Assembly: GCF_030123365.1 (NCBI RefSeq)
Contig: NZ_CP126107.1
Coordinates: 6,003,501-6,067,500 of the forward strand
Length of the DNA stretch: 64,000 nucleotides
Direction of reading: 5' to 3'
DNA from: Neobacillus sp. SuZ13
Lineage (GTDB): Bacteria > Bacillota > Bacilli > Bacillales > Cytobacillaceae
The first letter of the stretch is position 1. Every line of letters begins with the position of its first letter. The notes beneath the pieces were generated by a model. It was not told the origin of the DNA. It did no database searches and saw nothing but the letters and a program-made list of their open reading frames with translations. Shown one piece after another: positions 8,332 through 16,865 of the stretch. The position numbers and the translations under genes are program-made.

Positions 8332-8365
8332 AATGCCACCCCTTTATTTATCAAGGGGTGGCATT
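8332..8365. terminator. Bidirectional terminator
   Basis: AATGCCACCCCTT (8332-8344) pairs perfectly with AAGGGGTGGCATT (8353-8365). It serves the convergent yocH-like and gntR genes. The last codons of gntR lie inside the hairpin. Confidence 0.85.
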
Positions 8366-9060
8366 TTAGGATATTCTTTTAAAACCTTATGGCGAACATA
8401 ATCCAGGTGTAAAAACATTTGATGAAATGCCTCAAAAGGATCTCTTTTTTCCAGTGCTTGATAAATAGCCGTATGATGTTGAATGGTTCGTTCTGGTTCG
8501 CGAAATTTTATCTCACTATTGATTTTGACAAGAGTAACGATTAATGTATCAATCATTCCTTCGACAATCGGATTATTGGCACTTAAGGCAATGATCCGAT
8601 GAAATTCAAGGTCTGCCTCACTATAGTTACTATCTTTATTGTTGGCAATCTCATCAATTGTTTGTTTCAATCTTTTGAGTTCTTCGTCACTGATTTTTTC
8701 AGCCGCCATCGTTATTAATCCTAATTCTAAGGCCATTCGGGCTTCTACCAATGCCTGCAGATTATCGTGTGCTAGGGATAGCATGATGGAAAAGGGATGA
8801 CTGCTTATTTTATTATTAAAAAAAGTACCTTCCCGCGTTTTTCGGTGAATAACGCCCAATGATTCGAGAGAACTAAGTGCCTCCCGTAACACAGGGCGGC
8901 TGACATTAAGTATTTCCATTAATTCCATTTCTGTAGGAAGTTTCTCTCCCGGCTTCATCTGACCACTAACCAATAGTTGGATAATATTTTCGACTACCTG
9001 CTTGGATAAAGTATTGCGGTTTACTGAATCTACTTTTATTTTTTTAGGAGTTTCGTCCAT
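8344..9060 (-). CDS. GntR/FadR-family transcriptional regulator
   Basis: This 238-aa regulator has an N-terminal winged helix (about 12-80, with KLPTEMELMEILNVSRPVLREALSSLESLGV) and a C-terminal all-helical FCD ligand-binding domain (about 95-225). The FCD metal-ligand pattern is present (DLEFHRII, and HHTAIYQALEKRD). FadR-type regulators next to aldarate genes usually respond to sugar acids or their breakdown products. It is the last minus-strand gene of the glucarate locus but sits behind a terminator (9134-9162), so it has its own transcription. Its ligand is inferred from context only. Confidence 0.82.
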   Translation of the reverse strand: MDETPKKIKVDSVNRNTLSKQVVENIIQLLVSGQMKPGEKLPTEMELMEILNVSRPVLREALSSLESLGVIHRKTREGTFFNNKISSHPFSIMLSLAHDNLQALVEARMALELGLITMAAEKISDEELKRLKQTIDEIANNKDSNYSEADLEFHRIIALSANNPIVEGMIDTLIVTLVKINSEIKFREPERTIQHHTAIYQALEKRDPFEAFHQMFLHLDYVRHKVLKEYPKMPPLDK

Positions 9061-9133
9061 CGTTAGGCCCCTTGTGTTACCATTTTTGTAAGCCTATTAT
9101 AATCTATTTATATCCCTTTTCACCAGCGATTAC

Positions 9134-9162
9134 AAAAAACGCTGCCGTATATTAGCAGCGTT
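9134..9162 (-). terminator. Terminator of the aldarate operon
   Basis: On the minus strand AACGCTGC/GCAGCGTT is followed by TTTTTTG, 8 nt after the garK stop codon. Confidence 0.85.
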
Positions 9163-9169
9163 CAGTTCA

Positions 9170-10297
9170 CTATAATTTCAATACACGGCATACATTTTCC
9201 GCCGCAAAAGCTAAGTTTTCTTCCCCGCATTCAAGTGCTTCCTCTAATGTAGTCACACCTTTTAAGATCCCAATAATGGCAGTAAATCCGTTGTCGTAAA
9301 GGGATTCTACTCCATTGCCAATTCGACCAGCAAACGCGATCACCGGAACAGAATATTTTTCAGCGATTGCAGCAACGCCATAAGGTGTTTTACCAAACAA
9401 AGTCTGGCCATCAATGCTGCCTTCTCCTGTAAAAACGTAGTCTGCTTCCTTGACTTGCTCCTCGAGGCCGGTATACTCAATGACTAGATCAATTCCTTTT
9501 TTAAGATGGGCATTTAAAAAAGCCAATAACCCCGCACCAAGTCCGCCTGCGGCTCCAGCACCATCCAAATGGGCAATATCTTCACCTAATTGTGTTTTAA
9601 TCACATCAGCAAAATGTGCTAAATTTTGGTCAAGAATTCTTACCATTTCCGTAGTGGCTCCTTTTTGGGGACCAAAAATAGCTGATGCTCCATTGTCGCC
9701 AATTAATGGATTAGTGACATCACAGGCAACATCCATTTGCACGGTTTTGATCCGTTTATCTAATCCGCTCATGTCAATGGAATGTAGTCGATGTAACGCT
9801 CCACCGCCAAACGGCAGTTCATTTTCATCTTGATCCTTAAATGAAACTCCCAGTGCCTGCAGCATTCCTGCTCCGCCATCATTGGTGGCACTTCCGCCAA
9901 TTCCAATCAGGAACCGCCTTACACCTTTGTCTAAAGCATGTTTAATTAATTGACCCGTTCCATAGGTTGTTGTCAGTAACGGGTTTCTTTCTTTTGGTGT
10001 GATTAATTCAAGACCACTTGCACTGGCCATCTCAATCACGGCCGTTTGTCCTTCGCCTAAAAGGCCATATTCCGCAATCACTTTTTCTCCTAATGGACCA
10101 ATGACTTCTGTCTTTATGATTTCTCCGTTCGTCATACTCACGAGGGACTCTACTGTTCCTTCTCCGCCGTCAGCCATTGGAACGATCACACATTCCGCAT
10201 GAGGAAATACTGCTTTTACCCCTTTTTCCATTGCAAGGGCAGCTTTCTTTGCCGTCATACTTTCCTTAAATGAATCGGGAGCTAGTACAAACTTCAT
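9170..10297 (-). CDS. garK: Glycerate kinase (type I)
   Basis: The enzyme phosphorylates D-glycerate, the end product of the glucarate/galactarate pathway, to 2-phosphoglycerate, which enters glycolysis. The 375-aa length is usual for GlxK/GarK. Visible family motifs are APDSFKESM at the N-terminus, PMADGGEGTVE, GIGGSATNDGGAGMLQALG and TGEGSIDGQTLFGKTP. The ribosome site AAAGGA precedes the ATG. It follows gudD after a palindromic Bacillus repeat and is the last structural gene of the operon. Confidence 0.93.
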   Translation of the reverse strand: MKFVLAPDSFKESMTAKKAALAMEKGVKAVFPHAECVIVPMADGGEGTVESLVSMTNGEIIKTEVIGPLGEKVIAEYGLLGEGQTAVIEMASASGLELITPKERNPLLTTTYGTGQLIKHALDKGVRRFLIGIGGSATNDGGAGMLQALGVSFKDQDENELPFGGGALHRLHSIDMSGLDKRIKTVQMDVACDVTNPLIGDNGASAIFGPQKGATTEMVRILDQNLAHFADVIKTQLGEDIAHLDGAGAAGGLGAGLLAFLNAHLKKGIDLVIEYTGLEEQVKEADYVFTGEGSIDGQTLFGKTPYGVAAIAEKYSVPVIAFAGRIGNGVESLYDNGFTAIIGILKGVTTLEEALECGEENLAFAAENVCRVLKL

Positions 10298-10378
10298 AAC
10301 AATCTGTCCTTTACATTTAATAAATTTTGATGTTTTGAAAAGAGAAGGGTGACTAAGAAGTCACCCTATTTAAAGAAT

Positions 10379-10499
10379 TGTCTAGCTACAGCGCCTAGGG
10401 ACTCGGGTCATAAGCCAATCCGTCAAGAAGGCTAAAGAACAGCCTTCTCGCCGGCTCGTCTTATGCCTGTCGTCCCTGATCAAGGCGCTTCCGCTTTTT
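10379..10499 (-). repeat. Bacillus intergenic palindromic repeat, full copy 1
   Basis: A ~120-bp element running from TCTAGCTACAGCGCCTAG to AAGGCGCTTCCGCTTTTT. Its ends are mutually complementary and a central AAGAAGGCT/AGCCTTCT hairpin is present. A nearly identical copy is at 56236-56356, and a short deletion form lies at 53766-53826. This copy touches the gudD stop codon. Confidence 0.85.
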
Positions 10500-11851
10500 T
10501 AGCGAACAAGGCAAGGACGTTTGTTATCAAATTTCCAGCCAGGGATGTAGAACTGCATACCGACTGAGTCGTCACGAGAGTTAAGTCCCATATTATTGTA
10601 TACTTCATGCGCCTTCAAGATTTGGTCCATATCTACTTCAACACCTAAACCAGGCTTATCTGGAATCGCTAAGTGCCCATCCACGATTTGGAATGGATCC
10701 TTCGTTAAACGCTCAATTCCTTCCTGCCAAATCCAGTGTGTATCGATTGCTGTAATTTCACCAGGAGCTGCCGCAGCCACATGCGTAAACATCGCAAGTG
10801 ATATATCAAAGTGGTTATTGGAGTGAGATCCCCAAGTTAGTCCCCAATCATTACACATTTGTGCTACACGCACAGAACCTTGCATCGTCCAGAAATGAGG
10901 GTCAGCAAGCGGGATATCAACTGATTGCAGTGAAATTGTGTGGCCCATTTGACGCCAGTCCGTCGCGATCATATTCGTTGCAGTAGGAAGACCTGTTTGT
11001 CTTCTGAACTCCGCCATAACTTCACGGCCTGAGTAACCATTTTCCGCACCGCATGGATCTTCTGCATAGGTTAGAATACCATGCATATCCTTACAAAGCT
11101 CAACCGCTTCTTTCAATGACCAAGCACCGTTTGGATCAAGAGTAATTCTAGCATCAGGGAATCTTTCTTTTAGTGCTTTAATCGCTTTGATTTCTTCTTT
11201 TCCTTCCAAAACGCCGCCTTTAAGCTTAAAGTCTTTAAAGCCATAAAGCGCTTGTGATGCTTCGGCTAGACGTACAACTGCTTCAGGGGTTAACGCTTCT
11301 TCATGGCGGATTCGGTACCATTCTACTTCAGAATCCGGATTGCCGTAATAAGGTAAATCAGTCCGGTTACGGTCGCCAATATAGAACAAGTATCCAAGTG
11401 TTTTTACTTTATCACGCTGCTGGCCTTCACCAAGAAGAGCGGCAACAGGAACATTTAAATGCATTCCTAATAAATCAAGCAGGGCAGCCTCAATCGCAGT
11501 AACGGCGTGAATCGTAATACGTAGGTCAAATGTTTGTAAACCGCGGCCTGCAGAATCACGGCCAGCAAATTCTTTTCTTACTTTATTTAAGATATTATTA
11601 TAGTTACCAATTGATGAGCCGACTACAATAGCTCTTGCATCTTCAAGCGTTTTACGGATGCCTTCGCCGCCTGGAACTTCACCAACACCGACATTACCAT
11701 TGCTGTCCTTTAAAATCACAATGTTCCTAGTAAAATAGGCACCGTGTGCGCCGCTAAGATTTAATAACATACTGTCACGGCCGGCAACAGGATATACTTC
11801 CATTTCTGTAACAACTGGAGTAGCATTTATCACTTTCTCAACTGTTTTCAT
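10499..11851 (-). CDS. gudD: Glucarate dehydratase
   Basis: This 450-aa enolase-superfamily enzyme dehydrates D-glucarate (and often L-idarate) to 5-dehydro-4-deoxy-D-glucarate. Expected features are present: the FKDFKLKGG motif with the KxK catalytic lysines, metal ligands in ITLDPNGAW and YAEDPCG, ATNM, and the catalytic His in SHSNNHFDIS. The length is typical. ATG 11851 has TTGGAGAT upstream; the six in-frame codons before it overlap the ribosome site. It lies downstream of garR, separated by a long stem-loop (11885-11944). Confidence 0.95.
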   Translation of the reverse strand: MKTVEKVINATPVVTEMEVYPVAGRDSMLLNLSGAHGAYFTRNIVILKDSNGNVGVGEVPGGEGIRKTLEDARAIVVGSSIGNYNNILNKVRKEFAGRDSAGRGLQTFDLRITIHAVTAIEAALLDLLGMHLNVPVAALLGEGQQRDKVKTLGYLFYIGDRNRTDLPYYGNPDSEVEWYRIRHEEALTPEAVVRLAEASQALYGFKDFKLKGGVLEGKEEIKAIKALKERFPDARITLDPNGAWSLKEAVELCKDMHGILTYAEDPCGAENGYSGREVMAEFRRQTGLPTATNMIATDWRQMGHTISLQSVDIPLADPHFWTMQGSVRVAQMCNDWGLTWGSHSNNHFDISLAMFTHVAAAAPGEITAIDTHWIWQEGIERLTKDPFQIVDGHLAIPDKPGLGVEVDMDQILKAHEVYNNMGLNSRDDSVGMQFYIPGWKFDNKRPCLVR

Positions 11852-11884
11852 GGGGATATCTCCAATCAAAATGATTTAGTTTTT

Positions 11885-11944
11885 GGCTGTGTTAAACTTA
11901 TCTGTTGATTGCAGCGAAAATCAACAAATAAATTTAACACAGCC
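11885..11944. repeat. 26-bp near-perfect inverted repeat between garR and gudD
   Basis: Arms 11885-11910 and 11919-11944 pair along 26 bp with two G-U positions around the 8-nt loop GCAGCGAA. The outer arm is GGCTGTGTTAAA. There is no T-run in the operon direction, so it is more likely an mRNA processing or stability element, or a small MITE-like relic, than a terminator. Confidence 0.75.
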
Positions 11945-12011
11945 TCGTTTTTAAAAGGAAAGAACGCAGAATTCTAATATGCTGCGTTCTCTATAGTATT
12001 TTTCCAATGAA

Positions 12012-12899
12012 TTATCGTGAAATTTCGACATTCGCTAATTTTTCATAGTATTTTAAGAGACTGCTGTGGTCATCGAATTCATGACCGTCTACTTTCAACT
12101 GATACATCATTTCAAGAACTGCTGCAGTTAATGGAGCTGGAGCGCCGAACTCATGGCTAGTTTCCATCGCATTTGTTAAGTCTTTAATGTGTAAGTTGAT
12201 ACGGAAACCTGGGTTGAAGTTACGGTCTAACATCATTGGTGCTTTTGCATCTAAAACAGTACTTCCAGCTAGACCACCACGGATGGCTTGATAGACAGCT
12301 TCTGGATTTACACCAGCTTTTTGCGCTAGCACAAATGCTTCAGACACTGCCGCAATGTTTAAAGCAACGATGACTTGGTTTGCAAGCTTTGTTACGTTAC
12401 CTGCACCGATTTCACCCACGTGGACAACTGATCCAGCCATGGCTGCTAAAACCTCTTGCACTTCTTCAAATACTTCTTTCTTACCGCCAACCATAACAGA
12501 AATCGTACCATCAATTGCCTTTGGCTCTCCGCCGCTAACAGGAGCATCTAGCATTTCCACGCCCTTTTCAATTAATGCACGATATACTTCTTGAGAAGCA
12601 GCCGGTGCGATGGAACTCATGTCAATATAGATTAATCCGTCACGTGCACCTTCGATTAGTCCATTTTCTCCTAAAGCAACAGCTTTTACGTTTGGAGAGT
12701 TTGGAAGCATAGTAATCACGATATCTGCTTTTCCAGCGATTGCTTTTGGAGTTGTTTCTACTTCTGCACCTAATTGTTCAAGTTCTTTTACAGCATCTTT
12801 ATTAAAATCACTAACGATTAACTGATAACCAGCTTTGATCAAGTTTTTACTCATAGGCTTACCCATAATTCCTAGTCCAATAAATCCAATTTTCTTCAT
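12012..12899 (-). CDS. garR: Tartronate semialdehyde reductase (2-hydroxy-3-oxopropionate reductase)
   Basis: This 295-aa beta-hydroxyacid dehydrogenase reduces tartronate semialdehyde to D-glycerate with NAD(P)H. The Rossmann motif GFIGLGIMGKPMSKNL begins at residue 4. The substrate-binding block DAPVSGGEPKA and the catalytic Lys in GAGNVTKLANQ are present. GarR-type length and operon position between the permease and GudD/GarK genes support this substrate over 3-hydroxyisobutyrate. The ribosome site is AGGAGTG. It implies that the pathway upstream yields tartronate semialdehyde. Confidence 0.9.
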   Translation of the reverse strand: MKKIGFIGLGIMGKPMSKNLIKAGYQLIVSDFNKDAVKELEQLGAEVETTPKAIAGKADIVITMLPNSPNVKAVALGENGLIEGARDGLIYIDMSSIAPAASQEVYRALIEKGVEMLDAPVSGGEPKAIDGTISVMVGGKKEVFEEVQEVLAAMAGSVVHVGEIGAGNVTKLANQVIVALNIAAVSEAFVLAQKAGVNPEAVYQAIRGGLAGSTVLDAKAPMMLDRNFNPGFRINLHIKDLTNAMETSHEFGAPAPLTAAVLEMMYQLKVDGHEFDDHSSLLKYYEKLANVEISR

Positions 12900-12940
12900 T
12901 TCTACTTCACTCCTACAGTTTTTTTATTAAAAAGAAGTTA

Positions 12941-14266
12941 TTATCCTACAAACATATTCAAAAGTAACACACCGATTAAACCAATGATGGCAAGTGCGGT
13001 TGTATAAGTTGTTCTTATTTTTATTGCTTGAGGTACCGATAAATTGAGGTATTCCTTAAACATCCAGAATCCTGGATCGGTTACGTGAGAGAAAGCAATA
13101 CTTCCGCATGTAACGGCAAGTGTCATTAATTCCATGCTAATTCCTGATGCTTGAGCAATAGGAAGTACTACCCCAGAAGCTGTCATAACGGCAACTGTTG
13201 CAGAACCAAGGGCAATACGTAAGAGAGCAGCGATGATCCAAGCAAGCACGATTGGAGACATGTTCCAATCAGCTGTGATATCCTTGATATAATCGGCAAT
13301 TCCACCATCAACAAGTACTTGCTTAAATGCTCCGCCTGCACCAATAACCAAAATGATCATTGCCATTGGCTTAACCGCATTAGAACAAGACTGCATCACA
13401 TCTTTTAGCGGACGGCCAATTCTTGGTCCTAATAGCCACATAGAGATTAAGAGAGCAATTAATAAGGCCATTTCAGATGAACCGAAGAAATCCATTGCGT
13501 GCCTAAAACTGTTTCCTTCTGGTAAAAATACAGTTGAAAAAGCATCAATAGCCATAAGGATTACTGGAATAAGAGCAACAAAAATACTTGATCCAAAGGA
13601 TGGCATTTCTTCTTCTTTAAACGTTTTGTTCGTAACAATCCCTTCAGGAATGGCTGGATTAATTTTCTTAATAAATGGTAATCTAGTCCAAGTAAGGGCG
13701 ATGAAAGTAGCCGCAGGTATAGCAATGATTAAACCGTATAAAAGAGTCAATCCCATGTCGGCATGGAAGACGCCAGCAACTGCTGCTGGTCCAGGGTGAG
13801 GTGGAAGAAAACTGTGACAGGTTGATAACCCAATTGACATTGGTAAAGCAACCCATAATAGATTTAATTTTGTTTGACGAGCAATAACAAATACTAGTGG
13901 AATTAATAAGACAAACGCTACTTCAAAGAACATCGTTATACCAAGCACAAATGCAGCAATTAATATTGAAATTTGAATCCTTTTAATTCCCATCTTGTCT
14001 ACTAAACTAGTGGCAATACGTTGTGCGGCTCCCGCATCAGCCATAACCGTTCCAAGCATAGCACCGATCCCAACAATAAGCGCCGTGCCGCCCAGTTGGC
14101 CTCCAAGGCCATCACCAATGGTTTCCCAAATTTGATCCAATGGCATTCCCACGAGGAGACCAACAAATATAGAACTCAAGAGAAGGGCTATAAACCCGTT
14201 CATTTTTAGCGGAATCATTAAAACTAGTAAAAGGACAACTGCTAAGGCAACATACAATAATGGCAT
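12941..14266 (-). CDS. GntP-family gluconate/aldarate:H+ symporter
   Basis: The product is a 441-aa integral membrane permease with about 12-14 hydrophobic segments and family signatures such as LPPHPGP, ISMWLLG and the C-terminal HVTDPGFWMFKEYL. GntP members carry gluconate and related sugar acids. Here the operon suggests glucarate, galactarate or glycerate as cargo. It sits 41 nt from garR and 26 nt from the DapA-like gene, tightly within the operon. AAGGAAG precedes the ATG. Confidence 0.88.
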   Translation of the reverse strand: MPLLYVALAVVLLLVLMIPLKMNGFIALLLSSIFVGLLVGMPLDQIWETIGDGLGGQLGGTALIVGIGAMLGTVMADAGAAQRIATSLVDKMGIKRIQISILIAAFVLGITMFFEVAFVLLIPLVFVIARQTKLNLLWVALPMSIGLSTCHSFLPPHPGPAAVAGVFHADMGLTLLYGLIIAIPAATFIALTWTRLPFIKKINPAIPEGIVTNKTFKEEEMPSFGSSIFVALIPVILMAIDAFSTVFLPEGNSFRHAMDFFGSSEMALLIALLISMWLLGPRIGRPLKDVMQSCSNAVKPMAMIILVIGAGGAFKQVLVDGGIADYIKDITADWNMSPIVLAWIIAALLRIALGSATVAVMTASGVVLPIAQASGISMELMTLAVTCGSIAFSHVTDPGFWMFKEYLNLSVPQAIKIRTTYTTALAIIGLIGVLLLNMFVG

Positions 14267-14291
14267 GTTATTTCTTCCTTCCCTTAGGAAA

Positions 14292-15188
14292 TTAATAAAT
14301 TTGGTAGAGTTCTAAATCTTTTAAAACATTTTCTAAGATTGTCTTGCTTTCTGGATTCATCTCTGCAGCAGGTGCAAATGCATACCCCACATCAATTCCT
14401 ACCATTCTTAAACCTTCTTTTAACACAACAGGGAATGTTGCTTTGTCCACAGCTAAACGTAATGGGGCAAGTTTAAACTGCAATTCTAGTGATTTTTGAT
14501 AGTCGCCAGCCACAAATGCATTGTAAATATCTGCCACTAATTTAGGAGCAATATTTCCTGTGCTTGCGATCGCACCAGTGGCACCATGACATAAACCTGC
14601 ATAAATGAGCGTGTCGCGTCCGAGTAATATGGAAAAAGATTCACGAGGAGTCACTCGTAAGTACTCAGCAGTTTTCGTCATATCACCGCTTGAGTCTTTA
14701 ATTCCAATAATGTTGTCAACCTTACTAAGTTCTTCACACGTTTTCACATCAATTTTCACTTGGGTACGTGCTTCATTTCCATACAAAATAACGGGAAGGT
14801 TGGTTGACTTGGCAATCGCTTTAAAGTGCTCCGCTAACTCCGTTTGGGTTGGTGACATAAAGTATGGAGTAAGGACAGATAGTGCTGATACACCGCCAAT
14901 TTCTTCAACCATTTGAGCAGTTTGGATACAGTCTCTCGTAGTAATCTCACTGGCTCCACAATAAACTGGAACTCTGCCAGCTGTATGATCGACTGTGACT
15001 TCTACAACCCGGCGCTTTTGCTCTGGTGTTAACCCGTAAATTTCACCGCTGCTCCCTAGAATGAATAAACCGTGAACACCGCCTGCGATTGTGTAATCAA
15101 TTACTTTTCTTAAAGAATCTTCCATCAAGTTACCATTTCGATCTAAAGGTGTGACTAATGCGGGAATGACCCCTTTTGGCTTAAACAT
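14292..15188 (-). CDS. DapA/NAL-superfamily lyase, probable 5-dehydro-4-deoxyglucarate processing enzyme
   Basis: This is a 298-aa TIM-barrel class I lyase of the dihydrodipicolinate synthase/N-acetylneuraminate lyase family. The Schiff-base lysine is in GIKDSSGD and the carboxylate-binding loop is GSSGE. The usual LYN.P.RT segment reads LYGNEART, so Tyr and Arg are kept but the Asn is shifted. As first gene of the aldarate operon it most likely acts on 5-dehydro-4-deoxyglucarate. Because garR and garK follow and no alpha-ketoglutarate semialdehyde dehydrogenase gene is present, retro-aldol cleavage to pyruvate and tartronate semialdehyde fits better than KdgD-type dehydration and decarboxylation. 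The family is certain; the exact reaction is inferred. Confidence 0.8.
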   Translation of the reverse strand: MFKPKGVIPALVTPLDRNGNLMEDSLRKVIDYTIAGGVHGLFILGSSGEIYGLTPEQKRRVVEVTVDHTAGRVPVYCGASEITTRDCIQTAQMVEEIGGVSALSVLTPYFMSPTQTELAEHFKAIAKSTNLPVILYGNEARTQVKIDVKTCEELSKVDNIIGIKDSSGDMTKTAEYLRVTPRESFSILLGRDTLIYAGLCHGATGAIASTGNIAPKLVADIYNAFVAGDYQKSLELQFKLAPLRLAVDKATFPVVLKEGLRMVGIDVGYAFAPAAEMNPESKTILENVLKDLELYQIY

Positions 15189-15223
15189 TGATTTAACTCC
15201 TCCTCGCTCTTCATTTTTTACAA

Positions 15224-15252
15224 ATTTCCTGAAACTCCATTAAGCTTGTCAA
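15224..15252 (-). promoter_or_regulatory. Candidate promoter of the aldarate operon
   Basis: On the minus strand a perfect -35 TTGACA (15252-15247) lies 3 bp downstream of the palindrome at 15256-15271. At the right distance only a poor -10 (GGAAAT or GAAATT) is seen. A weak -10 with an operator next to the -35 suits activator-dependent expression. Confidence 0.45.
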
Positions 15253-15255
15253 AAT

Positions 15256-15271
15256 TGTGAACTACTTCACA
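15256..15271. promoter_or_regulatory. TGTGA-N6-TCACA palindrome 1
   Basis: TGTGAACTACTTCACA is a perfect-arm palindrome immediately upstream of the putative -35 of the aldarate operon. The architecture matches the CRP/FNR half-site pattern and also suits a dedicated activator such as CdaR. Confidence 0.65.
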
Positions 15272-15430
15272 TAGTTTATTTTTGAAAAAGATTATTATTT
15301 TGATTAGTACTATTTCTAACTTAGTAATCTAATAATAACCTCTTGGAGTAAGCTTTTATGCGAAGGTTGTTACAAATAATAGACATGTGTAATGGAGTAC
15401 ATTTAAAGATTAACTGACTTTATGTTTATT

Positions 15431-15446
15431 TGTGAATTTCTTCACA
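15431..15446. promoter_or_regulatory. TGTGA-N6-TCACA palindrome 2
   Basis: TGTGAATTTCTTCACA repeats both arms of palindrome 1, 175 bp further into the divergent dapA-like/cdaR intergenic region. Two sites of this kind in one promoter region are unlikely to be chance. Confidence 0.65.
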
Positions 15447-15627
15447 TGTCTATTGTAAACGGCTTCGGTGTAAATATCTTCATTCAATTTGCTGAAGTAT
15501 ATCTATACTTTTTTAGGCAAATGAACAAGAGGATTATGGTTTTATAAATGTTTAAAATTGTCAAGATAGCTCATGTGACCGTTTTATTACAATAAATCAA
15601 ACATATTTTAAACCTTTTTTCATTTCT

Positions 15628-15656
15628 AGTAACCGTTTACATTTTTATTGTATAAT
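15628..15656 (+). promoter_or_regulatory. cdaR promoter with cre-like site
   Basis: A perfect -10 TATAAT occupies 15651-15656. AGTAACCGTTTACA at 15628-15641 matches the CcpA cre consensus at 13 of 14 positions and covers the -35 area, which would place the regulator gene under carbon catabolite repression. Confidence 0.5.
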
Positions 15657-15763
15657 TGTCTTACAAATAAATCAATCATTCAAATTACTAAGAAACCTTA
15701 TTATTTTTTAGGCAAACTTACAAATCATTTAGAAAACCTTTATTCCTAGAGGAGGAACTGCAT

Positions 15764-16807
15764 ATGAAGATAAATAGAGCTCTCGCCCAGGAGATTGCGG
15801 ATAAAGTAATGATGGTTATTCCTTATAATGTAAACATCATGGATGCAGTGGGGATGATTATTGGAAGTGGGAACGCCAATCGAATCGGCACTTTTCATCA
15901 AGGGGCCATCTCAGCCGTTAAACGTGGTACGATTGTCTCCATTTATGATTCAGAAGGCTCATCCAAGCCAGGTGTTAATATCCCATTCCATTTCAAGCAG
16001 GAAATAATCGGGGTAATTGGAATTAGCGGTGAACCTACGATTGTCGAACCTTTTGCTGAGTTAGTCCGCGTTACGGCGGAACTATTAATTAACCAGGAAT
16101 TTTTGTTTAGAGAACGCAGAATACAAGAGCAAATGAAGGAAGAGTTTTTATATCAGTGGGTATTTCGATTGGATGAATATGATGCAGCTTTTATCAATAA
16201 TGGGGAGGCTATTGGCATCAATCTTAAATTGGAAAGAAAGGCCATTATCGTGAAGGGAGAGACGATAAAAGAACCATATTTAAAAGAACAGGAATTTACA
16301 TTCAAACTGAATAAATCTAATGTTTTATTCATTGTGCCAACTGATAGTGATCTCTTAAAGCGATTAGAACCGATGATTACCCAGCAGAGTACTAAAATTG
16401 GAATCAGTGATAGCAGTACGCATGTAGCAAAATCCGTGCATGAGGCAAAGCGAGCAATCGATATCGCAGAAAAACTAGGAATGCCCTCCACTTGCTGCTA
16501 TTATCAGGAGCTAAAGTTTATTGATTATTTGACCAATAAAGATCAGTCGTTTAGCGAAATTAGTCATTTTTTTCAGGAGCTTGAGATTACTCCTAAAGGC
16601 CAAGAGCTTATTGACACACTTCTTTGCTATATAAAAAACAGTGGGGATATGAATGCCATATCTAAAGAACTTCATATCCATCGGAACAGTTTAGCTTATC
16701 GTTTACAGAGGATTGAAATTTTGACAAACAAAAATCCTAAAAAATTCACAGATTTATTTCAACTCTATACTGGTTATGTTATTTATAAAATGCAGGATTC
16801 AGAGTAA
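15764..16807 (+). CDS. cdaR: CdaR-family sugar diacid-responsive activator
   Basis: This 347-aa regulator has an N-terminal sugar-diacid recognition domain (about 1-135), a middle GGDEF-like region and a C-terminal PucR-type helix-turn-helix (about 290-345, with MNAISKELHIHRNSLAYRLQRIEILT). CdaR activates glucarate/galactarate/glycerate genes in E. coli. The divergent placement next to the aldarate operon strongly supports the same role here. AGAGGAGGAA precedes ATG 15764. The 574-bp intergenic region upstream carries the two palindromes and the cre-like site. Confidence 0.92.
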   Translation: MKINRALAQEIADKVMMVIPYNVNIMDAVGMIIGSGNANRIGTFHQGAISAVKRGTIVSIYDSEGSSKPGVNIPFHFKQEIIGVIGISGEPTIVEPFAELVRVTAELLINQEFLFRERRIQEQMKEEFLYQWVFRLDEYDAAFINNGEAIGINLKLERKAIIVKGETIKEPYLKEQEFTFKLNKSNVLFIVPTDSDLLKRLEPMITQQSTKIGISDSSTHVAKSVHEAKRAIDIAEKLGMPSTCCYYQELKFIDYLTNKDQSFSEISHFFQELEITPKGQELIDTLLCYIKNSGDMNAISKELHIHRNSLAYRLQRIEILTNKNPKKFTDLFQLYTGYVIYKMQDSE

Positions 16808-16824
16808 AAGTTGTTTTTGCATAA

Positions 16825-16854
16825 AAAATCAGCCTATGAAGGCTGATTTTTTTT
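16825..16854. terminator. Bidirectional terminator
   Basis: AAAATCAGCC (16825-16834) pairs with GGCTGATTTT (16841-16850) with flanking A- and T-runs, between convergent cdaR and the permease gene. Confidence 0.85.
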
Positions 16855-16865
16855 GAATCTATATT

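Noticed and set aside
9450..14916. Several plus-strand frames of 60-148 codons within the aldarate genes
   Set aside because: They lie antisense to well-supported genes with intact motifs, lack ribosome sites and have shadow-type composition.
15451..15466. TGTAAACGGCTTCG as a second cre site
   Set aside because: The downstream half departs from the consensus (CTTCG instead of a WNNCA-type end). The site at 15628 is a better match.
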